Assembly (NCBI RefSeq): GCF_001307295.1 | Contig: NZ_CP012700.1 | Coordinates: forward strand, 4,157,001-4,221,000 | Direction of reading: 5' to 3' | Source of the DNA: Sphingopyxis macrogoltabida | GTDB lineage: Bacteria > Pseudomonadota > Alphaproteobacteria > Sphingomonadales > Sphingomonadaceae | DNA: 64,000 nt | Part shown: positions 8,615 through 17,498 of the stretch, piece after piece | Numbering within the stretch: position 1 is the stretch's first letter | How the letters are laid out: each line of letters opens with the position of its first letter | Position numbers and translations under genes: made by a program | The notes under the pieces: generated by a model | The model's database searches: none | What the model saw: the letters and a program-made list of their open reading frames with translations, nothing else | Told to the model about the DNA's origin: nothing

Positions 8615-9685
8615 TCAGGCCGCCTGCTGGACGCCATATTTGCGCATCTTCTCGATCAGCGTCGTGCGCTTGAGCGTGAGCAGGCGCGCCGCTTCGGAAA
8701 TGATGCCGTCGGCCAGGTCGAGCGCGACGTGGATCTGTTCGAGTTCGATCGTCTCGATCTCGCGCTTGAGGTCAATCGGGCGGCCCGGCGCCGGCGTCTT
8801 GGCGTGCGGCGCGGCCGGGGCGACCAGTTCTTCCGCGCTTGCTTGCACCGCGACGAAACCGCTGGGGACGGCCTGTCGCGGCGCAAGCGCTGCGGTGGGG
8901 TTCAAAAGCAGCGCGACGTCATGGGCGCCGAGCGTCTCGCCGCCGTGCAGAACGCTGGCGCGTTCGACGAAATTGCGGAGTTCGCGCACATTGCCCGGCC
9001 AGCGGTGCTGCATCAGCAGCATCATCGCCTCGTCGTCGAAGCGGCACTTGGCTTCGCCGGGCATCTTGCGCTGAAAGTGGCGGATCAGCGCCGGAATATC
9101 CTCGACGCGGCTGGCGAGGCTGGGGACCTGCAACACAACCACGCCGAGCCGGAAGAACAGGTCTTCGCGGAACTTGCCTTCGGCGATCGCGGCATCGAGA
9201 TCCTGATGCGTCGCCGAGATGACACGGACGTCGACATGGCGGACGTCGCTGCTGCCGACGCGGACGATCGTCCGGTCTTCGAGCACGCGGAGCAGTTTGA
9301 CCTGCATGTCGAAACGCATGTCGCCGATTTCGTCGAGAAAGACGGTGCCGCCCTCGCTCGCCTCGAAATGACCGAGGCGACGCGCGGTGGCGCCGGTGAA
9401 GCTGCCCTTTTCATGGCCGAACAGTTCGGATTCGATGAGCTCGCCGGGGATGGCGCCGCAGTTGATTGCGGCAAAGGGCTTGCCCGAACGGACGCCTTCG
9501 TTGTGAATGGCACGGGCGACGAGTTCCTTGCCCGAGCCCGACGGGCCGCAGAGCATGACCGATGCGTTCGACCGCGCCACGCGGCGGATCATTTCGCGCA
9601 GCCGCTGCGTCGCCGGGCTGGTCCCGATGATCAGCGTTTCCAGCGCGGCCTGGCCGCCGTTATTTTGCCCCACCTCGGTCATCAT
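8615..9685 (-). CDS. Sigma-54-dependent flagellar activator (FlbD/FleQ type)
   Basis: 356 residues from the ATG at 9685, chosen because GGTGGAG lies just upstream; an in-frame ATG is adjacent at 9682 and others further upstream. It is an AAA+ enhancer-binding protein that opens sigma-54 promoters. Visible motifs are Walker A GPSGSGKE (~47-54), the sigma-54 contact loop GSFTGA (~94-99, in place of GAFTGA), a Walker B region ([11 protein letters not shown]) and a C-terminal Fis-type HTH ([23 protein letters not shown]). No receiver domain precedes the AAA+ core, so control must come through another partner, as for FleQ-FleN or FlbD-FliX pairs. Three exact sigma-54 promoters in this window are its likely targets. 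Confidence 0.88.
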   Translation of the reverse strand: MMTEVGQNNGGQAALETLIIGTSPATQRLREMIRRVARSNASVMLCGPSGSGKELVARAIHNEGVRSGKPFAAINCGAIPGELIESELFGHEKGSFTGATARRLGHFEASEGGTVFLDEIGDMRFDMQVKLLRVLEDRTIVRVGSSDVRHVDVRVISATHQDLDAAIAEGKFREDLFFRLGVVVLQVPSLASRVEDIPALIRHFQRKMPGEAKCRFDDEAMMLLMQHRWPGNVRELRNFVERASVLHGGETLGAHDVALLLNPTAALAPRQAVPSGFVAVQASAEELVAPAAPHAKTPAPGRPIDLKREIETIELEQIHVALDLADGIISEAARLLTLKRTTLIEKMRKYGVQQAA

Positions 9686-9755
9686 CGTCTCCACCGCGCC
9701 CCCCAAATCGGCGCCTTCGATGGATTTAGAGATTGAGGAAAATGGTAAACAAAAG

Positions 9756-9783
9756 ATTATCCATTTTAACCTAACCCTTTCAA
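9756..9783 (-). promoter_or_regulatory. Housekeeping-type promoter of the sigma-54 activator gene
   Basis: On the - strand, TTGAAA (9783-9778), 16 bases, then GATAAT (9761-9756), a good sigma-70 match in an unusually AT-rich stretch. Transcription would begin near 9749 and read into the activator start at 9685. No sigma-54 or FliA site is seen here, consistent with the activator being an early gene. Confidence 0.5.
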
Positions 9784-9796
9784 AACAAAGGGTTAT

Positions 9797-9809
9797 TGCC
9801 AAGTTGGCA
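9797..9809. promoter_or_regulatory. Palindrome TGCCAAgTTGGCA, proximal copy
   Basis: Perfect 13-base palindrome (TGCCAA-N-TTGGCA) centred about 54 bases upstream of the predicted start of the sigma-54 activator transcript. A near-identical copy lies 53 bases further upstream. The arrangement suggests a dimeric regulator controlling the flagellar master gene; the regulator is unknown. Confidence 0.5.
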
Positions 9810-9849
9810 GCAATGCCCACGCGATTGCGTCAGCAAGGATTCCCAATGC

Positions 9850-9862
9850 TGCCAGATTGGCA
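9850..9862. promoter_or_regulatory. Palindrome TGCCAGaTTGGCA, distal copy
   Basis: Second copy of the TGCCAR-N-TTGGCA motif, ending directly before the motB stop codon. Its centre is 53 bases (about five helical turns) from the proximal copy, so bound proteins would lie on the same DNA face. Confidence 0.5.
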
Positions 9863-10723
9863 CTAATTGTTGGGGGCACCGCCCCAGCCGAGCGTGATCG
9901 AGATGCGGCGGTTGCGCGGATCGAATCGGTCGGAGGGCAGATAAGGCTCGCGATCGGCCACCCCTTCGATGCGCGAGAAGCGCTCGGTGCCGATGCCGCG
10001 AAACTCGAGGAAGTGGCGCGTCACCTCGGCGCGGTCGACCGACAGGCGCCAGTTGTTCGTCCCCGATTTCGCCGACCAGGGCGCCGCGTCGGTGTGGCCG
10101 CGGATCATCAGCCGGTTCGGAACCTGCGCGATCGGCTCCGCAATCTCGCGGAACAGCCGCGCGCCGTCGGGGGTGAGCTGGCTGGTGCCCATGACGAACA
10201 TCGAAAAGTCGGCATCATCGACCACGTCGATCCGCAGCCCCTCGGTCGTCTCGGTAAAGCGCAGGTTGCGCGCGAGGCGTTTCAGGTCGCCTTTCTTCTG
10301 GACCCGATCGATCAGCGACTTTGCGACCTGCTGGAACTTCATCCGCTCGCTTTCGCGGCCCGACGCTTCCTTGGGTCCGCCGACGGCGTCCTTGGGGATG
10401 GTGATCGAGCGCGTTCCGGTCTGGCCGGCGGCGTGCGGATAGTCGTCGGCCGAAACGATCGAATCGCCGCCGAACATGCCGTTCGACCCGGCGCTTTCCT
10501 GTTTGGTCTTGACGATCGTCGGCGCGAAATAGTCGGCGAGCGCCTTGCGCTGCTTCTCGGTCGTCGCGCCGAGCAGCCACATCAGGAGGAAGAAGGCCAT
10601 CATCGCGGTGACGAAGTCGGCATAGGCGACCTTCCACGCCCCGCCATGATGTGCGGCGTGGCCGGCCTCGATCACCTTCTTGACGATGATCGGGCGCACC
10701 GGGCTGTTCGGACGCGCGGCCAT
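9863..10723 (-). CDS. motB: MotB, flagellar stator protein
   Basis: 286 residues. MotB anchors the MotA5B2 stator to peptidoglycan. The single membrane helix begins with YADFVTAMMAFFLLMWLLGA and carries the essential proton-binding Asp (D36). A plug/linker region follows, then an OmpA-like peptidoglycan-binding domain (~150-280) with the TDAAPW and NRRISI stretches. Its ATG overlaps the motA stop by one base. Confidence 0.94.
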   Translation of the reverse strand: MAARPNSPVRPIIVKKVIEAGHAAHHGGAWKVAYADFVTAMMAFFLLMWLLGATTEKQRKALADYFAPTIVKTKQESAGSNGMFGGDSIVSADDYPHAAGQTGTRSITIPKDAVGGPKEASGRESERMKFQQVAKSLIDRVQKKGDLKRLARNLRFTETTEGLRIDVVDDADFSMFVMGTSQLTPDGARLFREIAEPIAQVPNRLMIRGHTDAAPWSAKSGTNNWRLSVDRAEVTRHFLEFRGIGTERFSRIEGVADREPYLPSDRFDPRNRRISITLGWGGAPNN

Positions 10724-11586
10724 CAGCGACCGCGCATTCCGTCGAACACCTCGGCGAAGCTCGGCTGGTTGCTATGGTCGACGCCCGAGCGCGCCGCCTC
10801 GATCACCAGCGGCTGCGGGTGGCCGTGCAGCGACGCGATGATGAGCTGCTTCACCGTATGATAGATGGCGGCGTCGCTTTCGATCACCGTGCGCGCCCGC
10901 GTCGCGAACGGGCCGACAAGACCATAGGCGAGCAGCACGCCGAGGAAGGTCCCGACCAGCGCCGAACCGATCATCGCGCCGAGGATCTCGGGCGGCTTGT
11001 CGATCGAGCCCATCGTCTTCACGACGCCGAGCACCGCGGCGACGATACCGAGCGCGGGGAGCGCGTCGGCGAGGCTCTGCAATCCGTCGGCGGGCTTGAT
11101 CGCGTGATGGTGGTGGCTCTTCACCGCATTGTCCATCACCTCCTCGACCGCATGCGGGTCGAGCGTTCCCGACGACACGACGACGAGCCGCAGCGTGTCG
11201 CAGATCAGGTGGACGAGCGTCTCGTCCTTCAAAAGCTTGGGGTACTGCTGGAAGAGCGGCGAGTTCGCCGGGTCCTCGATATGCGGTTCGACCGCGACCG
11301 GGCCCTCGGTGCGCATCATCTTCATCAGCGTCGAGACGAGCAGGATGCAGTCGAGATAGTCGGCCTTCTGATAGGTCGGCCCCTTGAACACCTTCCCCAG
11401 CCCGCCGCCGAGCGCCTTCAGCTCCTTGCCCGAATTGCCGATGATCAGCGATCCGATGGCGGCGCCGCCGATGATCAGCATTTCGTGCGGCAGCGCGTGG
11501 AGCACGGGCTCGAGATTGCCGCCGGTCAGCGCGAAGCCCCCGAACACCAGCAGGATCAAGACGATGATGCCGACAACGGGGAACAT
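10723..11586 (-). CDS. motA: MotA, flagellar stator protein
   Basis: 287 residues, four membrane helices. MotA forms the pentamer around MotB and pushes on FliG. The first two helices (residues ~3-50), a large cytoplasmic loop containing HHHHAIKPADGLQSLADALPALG, and the last two helices (TMGSIDKPPEILGAMIGSALVGTFLGVLLAYGLVGP region) are all evident. GGAG lies upstream of the ATG. It is transcribed from its own FliA-type promoter just downstream of flgL. Confidence 0.95.
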   Translation of the reverse strand: MFPVVGIIVLILLVFGGFALTGGNLEPVLHALPHEMLIIGGAAIGSLIIGNSGKELKALGGGLGKVFKGPTYQKADYLDCILLVSTLMKMMRTEGPVAVEPHIEDPANSPLFQQYPKLLKDETLVHLICDTLRLVVVSSGTLDPHAVEEVMDNAVKSHHHHAIKPADGLQSLADALPALGIVAAVLGVVKTMGSIDKPPEILGAMIGSALVGTFLGVLLAYGLVGPFATRARTVIESDAAIYHTVKQLIIASLHGHPQPLVIEAARSGVDHSNQPSFAEVFDGMRGR

Positions 11587-11603
11587 GCAAACCTACTCCA
11601 GTC

Positions 11604-11620
11604 GGGGGGCCGGGCCCCCC
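11604..11620 (-). terminator. Short GC hairpin in the motA leader
   Basis: Seven-base stem GGGGGGC/GCCCCCC with a 3-base loop between flgL and motA. There is no U-run, and the hairpin lies inside the predicted motA 5' leader, so it may be an attenuating or stabilising structure rather than a true terminator. Confidence 0.3.
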
Positions 11621-11642
11621 GCAAAACGGGACGTCTTGATGA

Positions 11643-11669
11643 TTAACGGCAGCGCCGCCGAAACTTTGA
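11643..11669 (-). promoter_or_regulatory. Sigma-28 (FliA) type promoter of motAB
   Basis: Read on the - strand: TCAA (11669-11666), 15 bases, GCCGTTAA (11650-11643), the same -10 box and spacing as the fliD promoter. It begins 5 bases after the flgL stop codon and would give a leader of about 50 bases before the motA ATG. Confidence 0.7.
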
Positions 11670-11674
11670 GCGCC

Positions 11675-12505
11675 TCAGCTCAAAATATCGAACAGCGTCT
11701 GCCGGTTGATGCGTGCGAAGGCCGCCTGCGCGGCCTCGAGCGTCATATTCTGGGCGTTGAGCTGCGCGATCGCCACCGACAGGTCGGTATCCTCGAGCGA
11801 CGAGCGCTCGTCGGAGAGCGAGATGCTGCGGCTGGCGAGGCTGTCGCCGATGCGTTCGAGGCGCCCGGCCGCAAGCCCCAGCGTCGCGCGCTGGTCGGCG
11901 ACATGCGCGATGCCGGCCCCGAGCGTTTCGAGCGAGGCGCCGATCGCGCTGCTGTCGCCGCTGCCGACCGCCGCGGCCGCGTCGCGAAGCGCGGTCGAAA
12001 TCGGATTGCCGCCCACGACAAAGGCGCTCGCCGCCGACGGCACCGGGGCAAAGCTGGTGTCCGAATCGAAGCGCATCGTCCGGGCGTCGCCGGCCGCGAA
12101 CAGCGGCTCGCCATTGACGTCGCGCGTCGCGGCGAGGCTGTCGAGTTCTTCGGCGATCGCCGTCAGTTCGGCAGCGACGCTCGCGCGGTCGGCGGGGTTC
12201 ATCGATGCGCTCGCCGCCGACAGCGTCAGTTCGCGGGCGCGCGACAGGAGGTTGCCGGCCGTCCCCAGCGCGGTGTCGGCCTGCGCGACCTGCGCCTCGG
12301 CCGCCTTGACGTTGCGCGCCCAGGTGTTGGTGCTCGCCTGCGCGGTACCGATCGTCGCGATCCGCCGCGACGCGACGACATCGTCCGACGCCCGGAGCAG
12401 CTTTTTCTGGGTCGAGATTTGCGTCTGCGTTCGCTCGATCTGGTCGGCGACGCTGCGCTGGCGCGCGATTTCGCGCGTCATGCGATTGCCCACGGCGTTG
12501 ATCAT
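11675..12505 (-). CDS. flgL: FlgL, hook-filament junction protein (HAP3)
   Basis: 276 residues. FlgL joins the hook cap FlgK to the flagellin filament. The protein has flagellin-like terminal helices: the N-terminal stretch MTREIARQRSVADQIERTQTQIS and a C-terminal AQLNAQNMTLEAAQAAFARI ending TLFDILS. AGGAAAGGA lies upstream of the ATG. It is the last gene of the flgB-L operon, 28 bases after flgK. Confidence 0.9.
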   Translation of the reverse strand: MINAVGNRMTREIARQRSVADQIERTQTQISTQKKLLRASDDVVASRRIATIGTAQASTNTWARNVKAAEAQVAQADTALGTAGNLLSRARELTLSAASASMNPADRASVAAELTAIAEELDSLAATRDVNGEPLFAAGDARTMRFDSDTSFAPVPSAASAFVVGGNPISTALRDAAAAVGSGDSSAIGASLETLGAGIAHVADQRATLGLAAGRLERIGDSLASRSISLSDERSSLEDTDLSVAIAQLNAQNMTLEAAQAAFARINRQTLFDILS

Positions 12506-12533
12506 GACCTGATCCTTTCCTGAAATCTCTGGC

Positions 12534-13865
12534 CTAGATCGCGCTCAACAGCGCTTGCATCGTTTCGCGGGCGACCTGGATCGTGCGCGCCGCCGCCGAA
12601 TAGGCCTGCTGGAAGCGCATGAGGTCGGCCGCCTCGCGATCGAGATCGACTTCGCTGACCGTGCTGCGCGCGGCCGCAGCGGCATCGGCGCGCGTTGTCG
12701 CGGCGGCGTCCTGCGCGCGCGCCGAAGCGGTCGCCTGCGACTGCGACGCCATATGCCCCGCCCATTTCGATTCGGTGTCGTTCGCCCCGCGCATCGCGCC
12801 GAACGCCAGCATATTGCCGTTGGCACCGCTCGCGTCGGCGGCGGCGACCTGATCGGCGGTGAGTGGCGCGGCGGTCAGCGTCGCGGCGCTGCCCGTCCCG
12901 GTAAACAGCGCGGCGCCGGGATTGCCATCGGCGTCGGTTCCGGCCTGATGCGCGGCGTTGAGCTGGCCGGCGAAATCGCTCGCCATCGTGTCCAGCGCCG
13001 CGCGCTGGTCGGCGACATGGTTCGACGCTTCGGCAAGGCCGGCGAGCGACCCGGTCGCGGTGGTGAAGGGTGCGCCGCCGGCAAGCGAGAAAGAGACACG
13101 GCCGTCGGCGGCCGTGGTCGCGGTGACCGGCGTTACCGTGCCCCCGCCGACGAGGACATCGCCGCTCGCGGTCGCACGCAGCGTCGCCGCGCCGTGATCG
13201 TCGAAGCTGGCGGTCACCCCGCCCTGCGCCGAAAGCTGGTCGATCAGCCGGTCGCGCTCATCGAGCAAAGTCGCTTCGCCCGTCGAACCCGGCCGCGCCT
13301 TGCGCAGCCCGACATTGATCTGTTCGAGCGCATTCAGGTCGGCGTTGAACTGGTCAACCGCGCTGGTCGCGGCGTCCGAAATCCCGTCCGCCATGTCCGA
13401 AAGCTGCCCCGCGGCGGTGCGAAAGCCCGATGCGACATCGTCGACCGCCTGCAGGAACTGGCTGCGCAGCGTCCGGTTCGACGGATCGGCGGTCAGTTCG
13501 TCGGCGGTTGTGAAAACCTCCGTCAACCCCGTCTTGATGCCGTTCGTCTCGTCGCTGAGCGCGGTTTCGACGCGGTCGAGCCAGGCCAGTTTGGTCCCGG
13601 CGCGCTCGGCGTCGCCCGACGAGATGCGGGCATCGGCGGTCAGCCAGGCATCGACCGAGCGGCTGAGCCCCTTGATCGCCACGCCGCCGGGGCTGACATT
13701 GGCGCGCACGAACGGCGTATCGCCCGCCCCCAGCGCCTCGCCGAGCTGGAGCGTCCGCCGCGCATAGCCCGGCGTCTGCGCATTGGCGATATTGTCGCCG
13801 ACCGTCGTAAGCGCGCGCGAATAGGCGCGCAGCCCGCTCGCGCCAATGCCCAGCAGGTCGCTCAT
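12534..13865 (-). CDS. flgK: FlgK, hook-filament junction protein (HAP1)
   Basis: 443 residues. FlgK terminates the hook and is the first junction ring. The N-terminus has the rod/hook family motif (ALTTVGDNIANAQTPGYARR) and the C-terminus the matching helix (SEVDLDREAADLMRFQQAYSAAARTIQVARE), which pack together. The central variable region is shorter than in enterobacteria (E. coli FlgK is ~547 residues). It overlaps flgJ by 4 bases. Confidence 0.95.
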   Translation of the reverse strand: MSDLLGIGASGLRAYSRALTTVGDNIANAQTPGYARRTLQLGEALGAGDTPFVRANVSPGGVAIKGLSRSVDAWLTADARISSGDAERAGTKLAWLDRVETALSDETNGIKTGLTEVFTTADELTADPSNRTLRSQFLQAVDDVASGFRTAAGQLSDMADGISDAATSAVDQFNADLNALEQINVGLRKARPGSTGEATLLDERDRLIDQLSAQGGVTASFDDHGAATLRATASGDVLVGGGTVTPVTATTAADGRVSFSLAGGAPFTTATGSLAGLAEASNHVADQRAALDTMASDFAGQLNAAHQAGTDADGNPGAALFTGTGSAATLTAAPLTADQVAAADASGANGNMLAFGAMRGANDTESKWAGHMASQSQATASARAQDAAATTRADAAAAARSTVSEVDLDREAADLMRFQQAYSAAARTIQVARETMQALLSAI

Positions 13866-14167
13866 TGCACGGCTCCGGCCTGGCTCGCGGCGCGGCCGCG
13901 GAACTGCGCCTCGACCATATCGGCGATGCCGAACTGGCGCATCGCGGCGATGCTGTCGGCGGTCTTGGCGTCGGCCATCTCGCGGAAATTGTCGGTGGCG
14001 CTCGACCCGAAGATATCGTCGCCGAGCTTCGCCTGGCGCATCGACGCGAGGAGCTGACGCAGGATGACCGCTTCGAAGGCCTCGGCCGCCTTGCGCAGAC
14101 CGCCGTCGCCGCCGCCCGCAGCCGCGGGGGCCGGAGTGGCACGAACCGAAGAAATAGGCGTCGTCAT
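13862..14167 (-). CDS. flgJ: FlgJ-type rod-binding protein, single domain
   Basis: 101 residues, matching only the N-terminal rod-binding domain of FlgJ (LRKAAEAFEAVILRQLLASMRQA, FREMADAKTADSIA). FlgJ acts as scaffold for rod assembly in the periplasm. The muramidase half found in gammaproteobacterial FlgJ is absent, as is usual in alphaproteobacteria, where a separate lytic transglycosylase does the wall cutting; one is encoded here at 21260. It overlaps flgI and flgK by four bases each. Confidence 0.9.
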   Translation of the reverse strand: MTTPISSVRATPAPAAAGGGDGGLRKAAEAFEAVILRQLLASMRQAKLGDDIFGSSATDNFREMADAKTADSIAAMRQFGIADMVEAQFRGRAASQAGAVQ

Positions 14168-15273
14168 ATGATCACCAGTTCTGCAGTGAGCGCGCCGGCC
14201 TGGCTCAGCGCCTCGAGGATGGCGACAAGATCGCCGGGAGCAACGCCGAGGCGGTTGATCGCATCGACCAGTTCGGCGAGCGACGCCGACGGCTTCATCA
14301 GATACACCGGGCGCGCCTCTTCGGTGACCTCGATATCGCTCGATTCTTCGACCGCCGTCTGGCCGCGGCTGAACGGCGCCGGCTGGACGACCATCGGCGA
14401 TTCCTTGATCGACACGGTCATCTTGCCCTGCGTTACCGCAGCGGTGCCAACGCGCACTGCGCCGTTGATCACCACCGTGCCGGTGCGCGCGTTGACGATC
14501 ACCTTGGCGGGTGGATCGGCGCGCTCGACACCCAGATTCTCGATCTGCGACATCAGCCGCATCCGCTCGTCGCCATTGCCGACGGCGCGGATCGCGATGC
14601 TGGCGCCGTCGATCATCGACGCGCTGCCCGGGATCGCCGCGTTGATCGCGTCGGCGACGCGCTTGGCATTGGTCGCATCGAACTGGTGGAGGTTGAAGGT
14701 CAGCCAGTCGCCGGTCGCAAAGCCGGTGTCGACCGCGCGCTCGACCGTCGCGCCATTGGCGATCCGGCCGCTCGACGGGACATTGACCGTCAGCTTCGAC
14801 CCGTCGGCGGCATCGACGCCGAGCCCCCCGATGACAAGATTGCCCTGCACCATCGCATAGATCTGGCCGTCGGCGCCATAGAGCGGCGCGAGCACGAGCG
14901 TGCCGCCGCGCAGGCTCTTGGCCTTGCCGATCGCCGAGACGGTGACGTCAAGGCGCTGGCCGGGCTTGGCGAAGGGCGGCAGTTCGGCGGTAACCATCAC
15001 CGCCGCGGCATTCTTCAGCGCCGGGTTGAGCCCCGGCGGCAAGGTCAGCCCGAAGCGCGAAATCGCGCCCTTCATGCCGAGCGTCGAATAGTCGAGGCTG
15101 TCGTCGCCCGTCCCCGCGAGGCCGACGACGATACCGTAGCCGGTGAGCTGGTTGGCGCGCAGGCCCTGGAACTGCCCCATATCCTTGATCCGCTGCGCCG
15201 ATGCCGGTGCGGCGAAGGCAAAGCTGGCGAGGAGCAGCATCAGGAAGGCGATGAGGGCGGGACGCTGGGTCAC
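14164..15273 (-). CDS. flgI: FlgI, flagellar P-ring protein
   Basis: 369 residues with a signal peptide (hydrophobic ~7-20, cleavage near ASA-Q). FlgI polymerises into the peptidoglycan-level bushing with help from FlgA. Family stretches are QFQGLRANQLTGYGIVVGLAGTGD near the start and NRLGVAPGDLVAILEALSQAGAL at the end. It lies between flgH and flgJ and overlaps flgJ by 4 bases. Confidence 0.97.
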   Translation of the reverse strand: MTQRPALIAFLMLLLASFAFAAPASAQRIKDMGQFQGLRANQLTGYGIVVGLAGTGDDSLDYSTLGMKGAISRFGLTLPPGLNPALKNAAAVMVTAELPPFAKPGQRLDVTVSAIGKAKSLRGGTLVLAPLYGADGQIYAMVQGNLVIGGLGVDAADGSKLTVNVPSSGRIANGATVERAVDTGFATGDWLTFNLHQFDATNAKRVADAINAAIPGSASMIDGASIAIRAVGNGDERMRLMSQIENLGVERADPPAKVIVNARTGTVVINGAVRVGTAAVTQGKMTVSIKESPMVVQPAPFSRGQTAVEESSDIEVTEEARPVYLMKPSASLAELVDAINRLGVAPGDLVAILEALSQAGALTAELVII

Positions 15274-15284
15274 TTCACTATTCC

Positions 15285-15944
15285 TTAGAAGGGGCTGATG
15301 ATCGAGAAGAAGCGCTGCAGCCAGCCCTGCTGGCTGGCGCGGGCGATCTCGCCCTTGCCGACGTAACGGATGTTCGCATTGGCGACGCGGGTCGACAGGA
15401 TGCGGTTGTCGGGGCTGATGTCGATCGCGCGAACGATGCCGGCAATCTGGACGCGTTCGTCGCCGCGGTTGAGGGTGAGCAGTTTCTCGCCCTTCACCAG
15501 CATCGTGCCGTTCGGATAGACGGCGGCGACGGTCACGCTGACCTCGCCCGACAGCGCGTTCGACTGCGACGCGTCGCCTTTGCCCTTGAACTGCTGGCCG
15601 CCGCCCATCGCGACGTCGCTCGGGTTGAACAGCGACAGCGGGCCGGTCGACGGCGGCGTCAGGCCGATATTGCCGTCGCGCTGCGTCCCCGCCGCGTTGC
15701 TCTTCGTCGCCGCGGTGCGCTCGACGAGCTGGATGGTGATGATGTCGCCGACCTGCCCCGCGCGTCCGCCCGAGGTGAGCGGCACATAGGCGCCCTGAAA
15801 GATCGAACCGTTCGCCGGCGGCGCCGGCGGCGGCGCGGGCATGGTGACCGAAAAGGCGTCGGGCGCGAGCTTGTCCTTCGCCTGCGCCATGGCCGGCGCC
15901 AGCGCGAGGACGAGCAACAGGCCCTTAGAGAGTCTGCGTCGCAT
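15285..15944 (-). CDS. flgH: FlgH, flagellar L-ring protein lacking a lipobox
   Basis: 219 residues. FlgH forms the outer-membrane L-ring. The conserved body (VGDIITIQLVERTAATKSN, GTMLVKGEKLLTLN, GIVRAIDISPDN) is clear. The signal peptide ends LALAPAMAQA-K and there is no cysteine anywhere in the protein, so it cannot carry the N-terminal lipid typical of FlgH. No upstream in-frame start adds a lipobox. It overlaps flgG by 20 bases. Confidence 0.92.
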   Translation of the reverse strand: MRRRLSKGLLLVLALAPAMAQAKDKLAPDAFSVTMPAPPPAPPANGSIFQGAYVPLTSGGRAGQVGDIITIQLVERTAATKSNAAGTQRDGNIGLTPPSTGPLSLFNPSDVAMGGGQQFKGKGDASQSNALSGEVSVTVAAVYPNGTMLVKGEKLLTLNRGDERVQIAGIVRAIDISPDNRILSTRVANANIRYVGKGEIARASQQGWLQRFFSIISPF

Positions 15945-16713
15945 TTTTCATCATCTCGTCGGTGGCCTGGATCATCTTCGAATTGACCTCATAGGCACGC
16001 TGCGTCTCGATCATGTCGACGAGCTCCTCGACGACATTGACGTTCGATCCCTCGAGCATGCCGCCGCGCAGCGTGCCGCGCCCTTCCTCGCCGGCGGCAC
16101 CGACCTGCGGCGCGCCCGAAGCGGCGGTTTCGATCAGCATATTGTCGCCGATCGCCTGCAGCCCCGCGGGATTGGCGAAGCGCGCGATCTCGATCTTGCC
16201 GAGTTCGGTCGTTTCGGCATCGCCCTGCAGCTGCGCCGAGACGGTGCCGTCGGCGCCGATCGTGATGCCGGTCGCGCCGTCAGGGATCTGGATCGCCGGC
16301 TGGACGGGCTTGCCGTCCGAGGTAACGATCGTCCCTTCGGGCGACGTCGTGAAATTGCCGGCGCGGGTATAGCCGGTGCGCCCGTCGGGCATCAGCACCT
16401 GAAAGAAGCCGGCGCCGTCGATCGCGACGTCGAGCCCGTTGCCGGTCGTCGCAAAGCTGCCCTGCGTGTCGATGCGCGCGGTGCCGGCGAGCGAGACGCC
16501 GGTGCCGAGGTTGAGCCCGATCGCATAGCGGTTTTCTGCCGACGACGGCGCGCCCGGCTGGGTCATCATCTGATAGCTCAAGGTTTCGAAATTGGCGCGG
16601 TCGCGCTTGAAACCCGTCGTGTTGACGTTGGCGAGGTTGTTCGCGATCACCTGCATCCGGAAGCCCTGGGCATCCAGACCGGTCCGCGCGACGTGCAAGG
16701 CACCGAAGCTCAT
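15925..16713 (-). CDS. flgG: FlgG, distal rod protein
   Basis: 262 residues, the standard size. FlgG builds the distal rod. The N-terminal MSFGALHVARTGLDAQGFRMQVIANNLANVNTTGFKR-type start, the central DVAIDGAGFFQVLMPDGRTGYTR stretch and the C-terminal EELVDMIETQRAYEVNSKMIQ helix are diagnostic for FlgG. It lies 12 bases after flgF and overlaps flgH. Confidence 0.97.
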   Translation of the reverse strand: MSFGALHVARTGLDAQGFRMQVIANNLANVNTTGFKRDRANFETLSYQMMTQPGAPSSAENRYAIGLNLGTGVSLAGTARIDTQGSFATTGNGLDVAIDGAGFFQVLMPDGRTGYTRAGNFTTSPEGTIVTSDGKPVQPAIQIPDGATGITIGADGTVSAQLQGDAETTELGKIEIARFANPAGLQAIGDNMLIETAASGAPQVGAAGEEGRGTLRGGMLEGSNVNVVEELVDMIETQRAYEVNSKMIQATDEMMKNATQTL

Positions 16714-16725
16714 TTTCTTATCTCC

Positions 16726-17463
16726 TTAACGGGGTAGCTGCATCAGATTCGCCGTCGCGCTGTCCATTTCGCGCGCGTCGTCGATCAGCTTGAGTTGCGA
16801 ATCCCAGGCCTTGCTGGCCTCGATCATGTCGACGAGGGCGACCGTCGCGGTGACGTTCGAGCCTTCGATCGAGCGGGTGACGACCCGCGCTTCGGGGTCG
16901 TCGGGCAAGATGCCGCCGCCCTTGACGCGGAACAGATTGTCGAGCCCCTTGACGATCTCCGACCCCGTCGGCGTCGCCAGCCGCAGCCGGTCGACCTGCT
17001 GCGGATTTTGGGGATCGCCGCCGGCGGGGACGACAAAGACCCGGCCTTCGTCGTCGATCGTCACCGAATCGGCGGGCGGGATGGTGACCGGGCCCTGGGT
17101 GCCCTGCACCGGATGGCCGTCGCCGGTCGAAAGCAGCCCGCTCGGCGCGACCATCAGGTCGCCGCGCCGCGTATAGGCCTCTTCGCCGTCGGGCGCCTGC
17201 ACGACGAGCATCGCATCGCCCTGCATCGCGATGTCGAGGTCGCGCCCGGTGGCGGCGATGGTGCCGGCGCGCATGTCGGCGCCGATCACTTCCTCGGACG
17301 ACATCGCCCGGCCGCCCTTGCCGTTCAGCCACAGCGCCTGCGATTCGGCCATGTCGGCGCGAAAGCCCGGCGTCTGCGCGTTGGCGAGGTTGTTCGCAGT
17401 CGCCGTCTGCCGGGCCATGCTGCCCCGCATCGCGGTGAGGCTGGTATAGATGACGCGGTCCAT
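16726..17463 (-). CDS. flgF: FlgF, proximal rod protein
   Basis: 245 residues. FlgF is a rod subunit related to FlgG. It has the rod-protein N-terminus (TATANNLANAQTPGFRADMAE), the central GEEAYTRRGDL stretch and a C-terminal MIEASKAWDSQLKLIDDA helix. It lies 35 bases after flgE and before flgG, the usual order. Confidence 0.93.
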   Translation of the reverse strand: MDRVIYTSLTAMRGSMARQTATANNLANAQTPGFRADMAESQALWLNGKGGRAMSSEEVIGADMRAGTIAATGRDLDIAMQGDAMLVVQAPDGEEAYTRRGDLMVAPSGLLSTGDGHPVQGTQGPVTIPPADSVTIDDEGRVFVVPAGGDPQNPQQVDRLRLATPTGSEIVKGLDNLFRVKGGGILPDDPEARVVTRSIEGSNVTATVALVDMIEASKAWDSQLKLIDDAREMDSATANLMQLPR

Positions 17464-17498
17464 ATGGTTGCTCCCGGCAGACGGCGATTACAGCGTGA

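Noticed and set aside
9857..9872. A TTGGCAC stretch near the sigma-54 activator gene as a sigma-54 promoter
   Set aside because: The -24-like half is present but no GC falls at the required -12 spacing on either strand.
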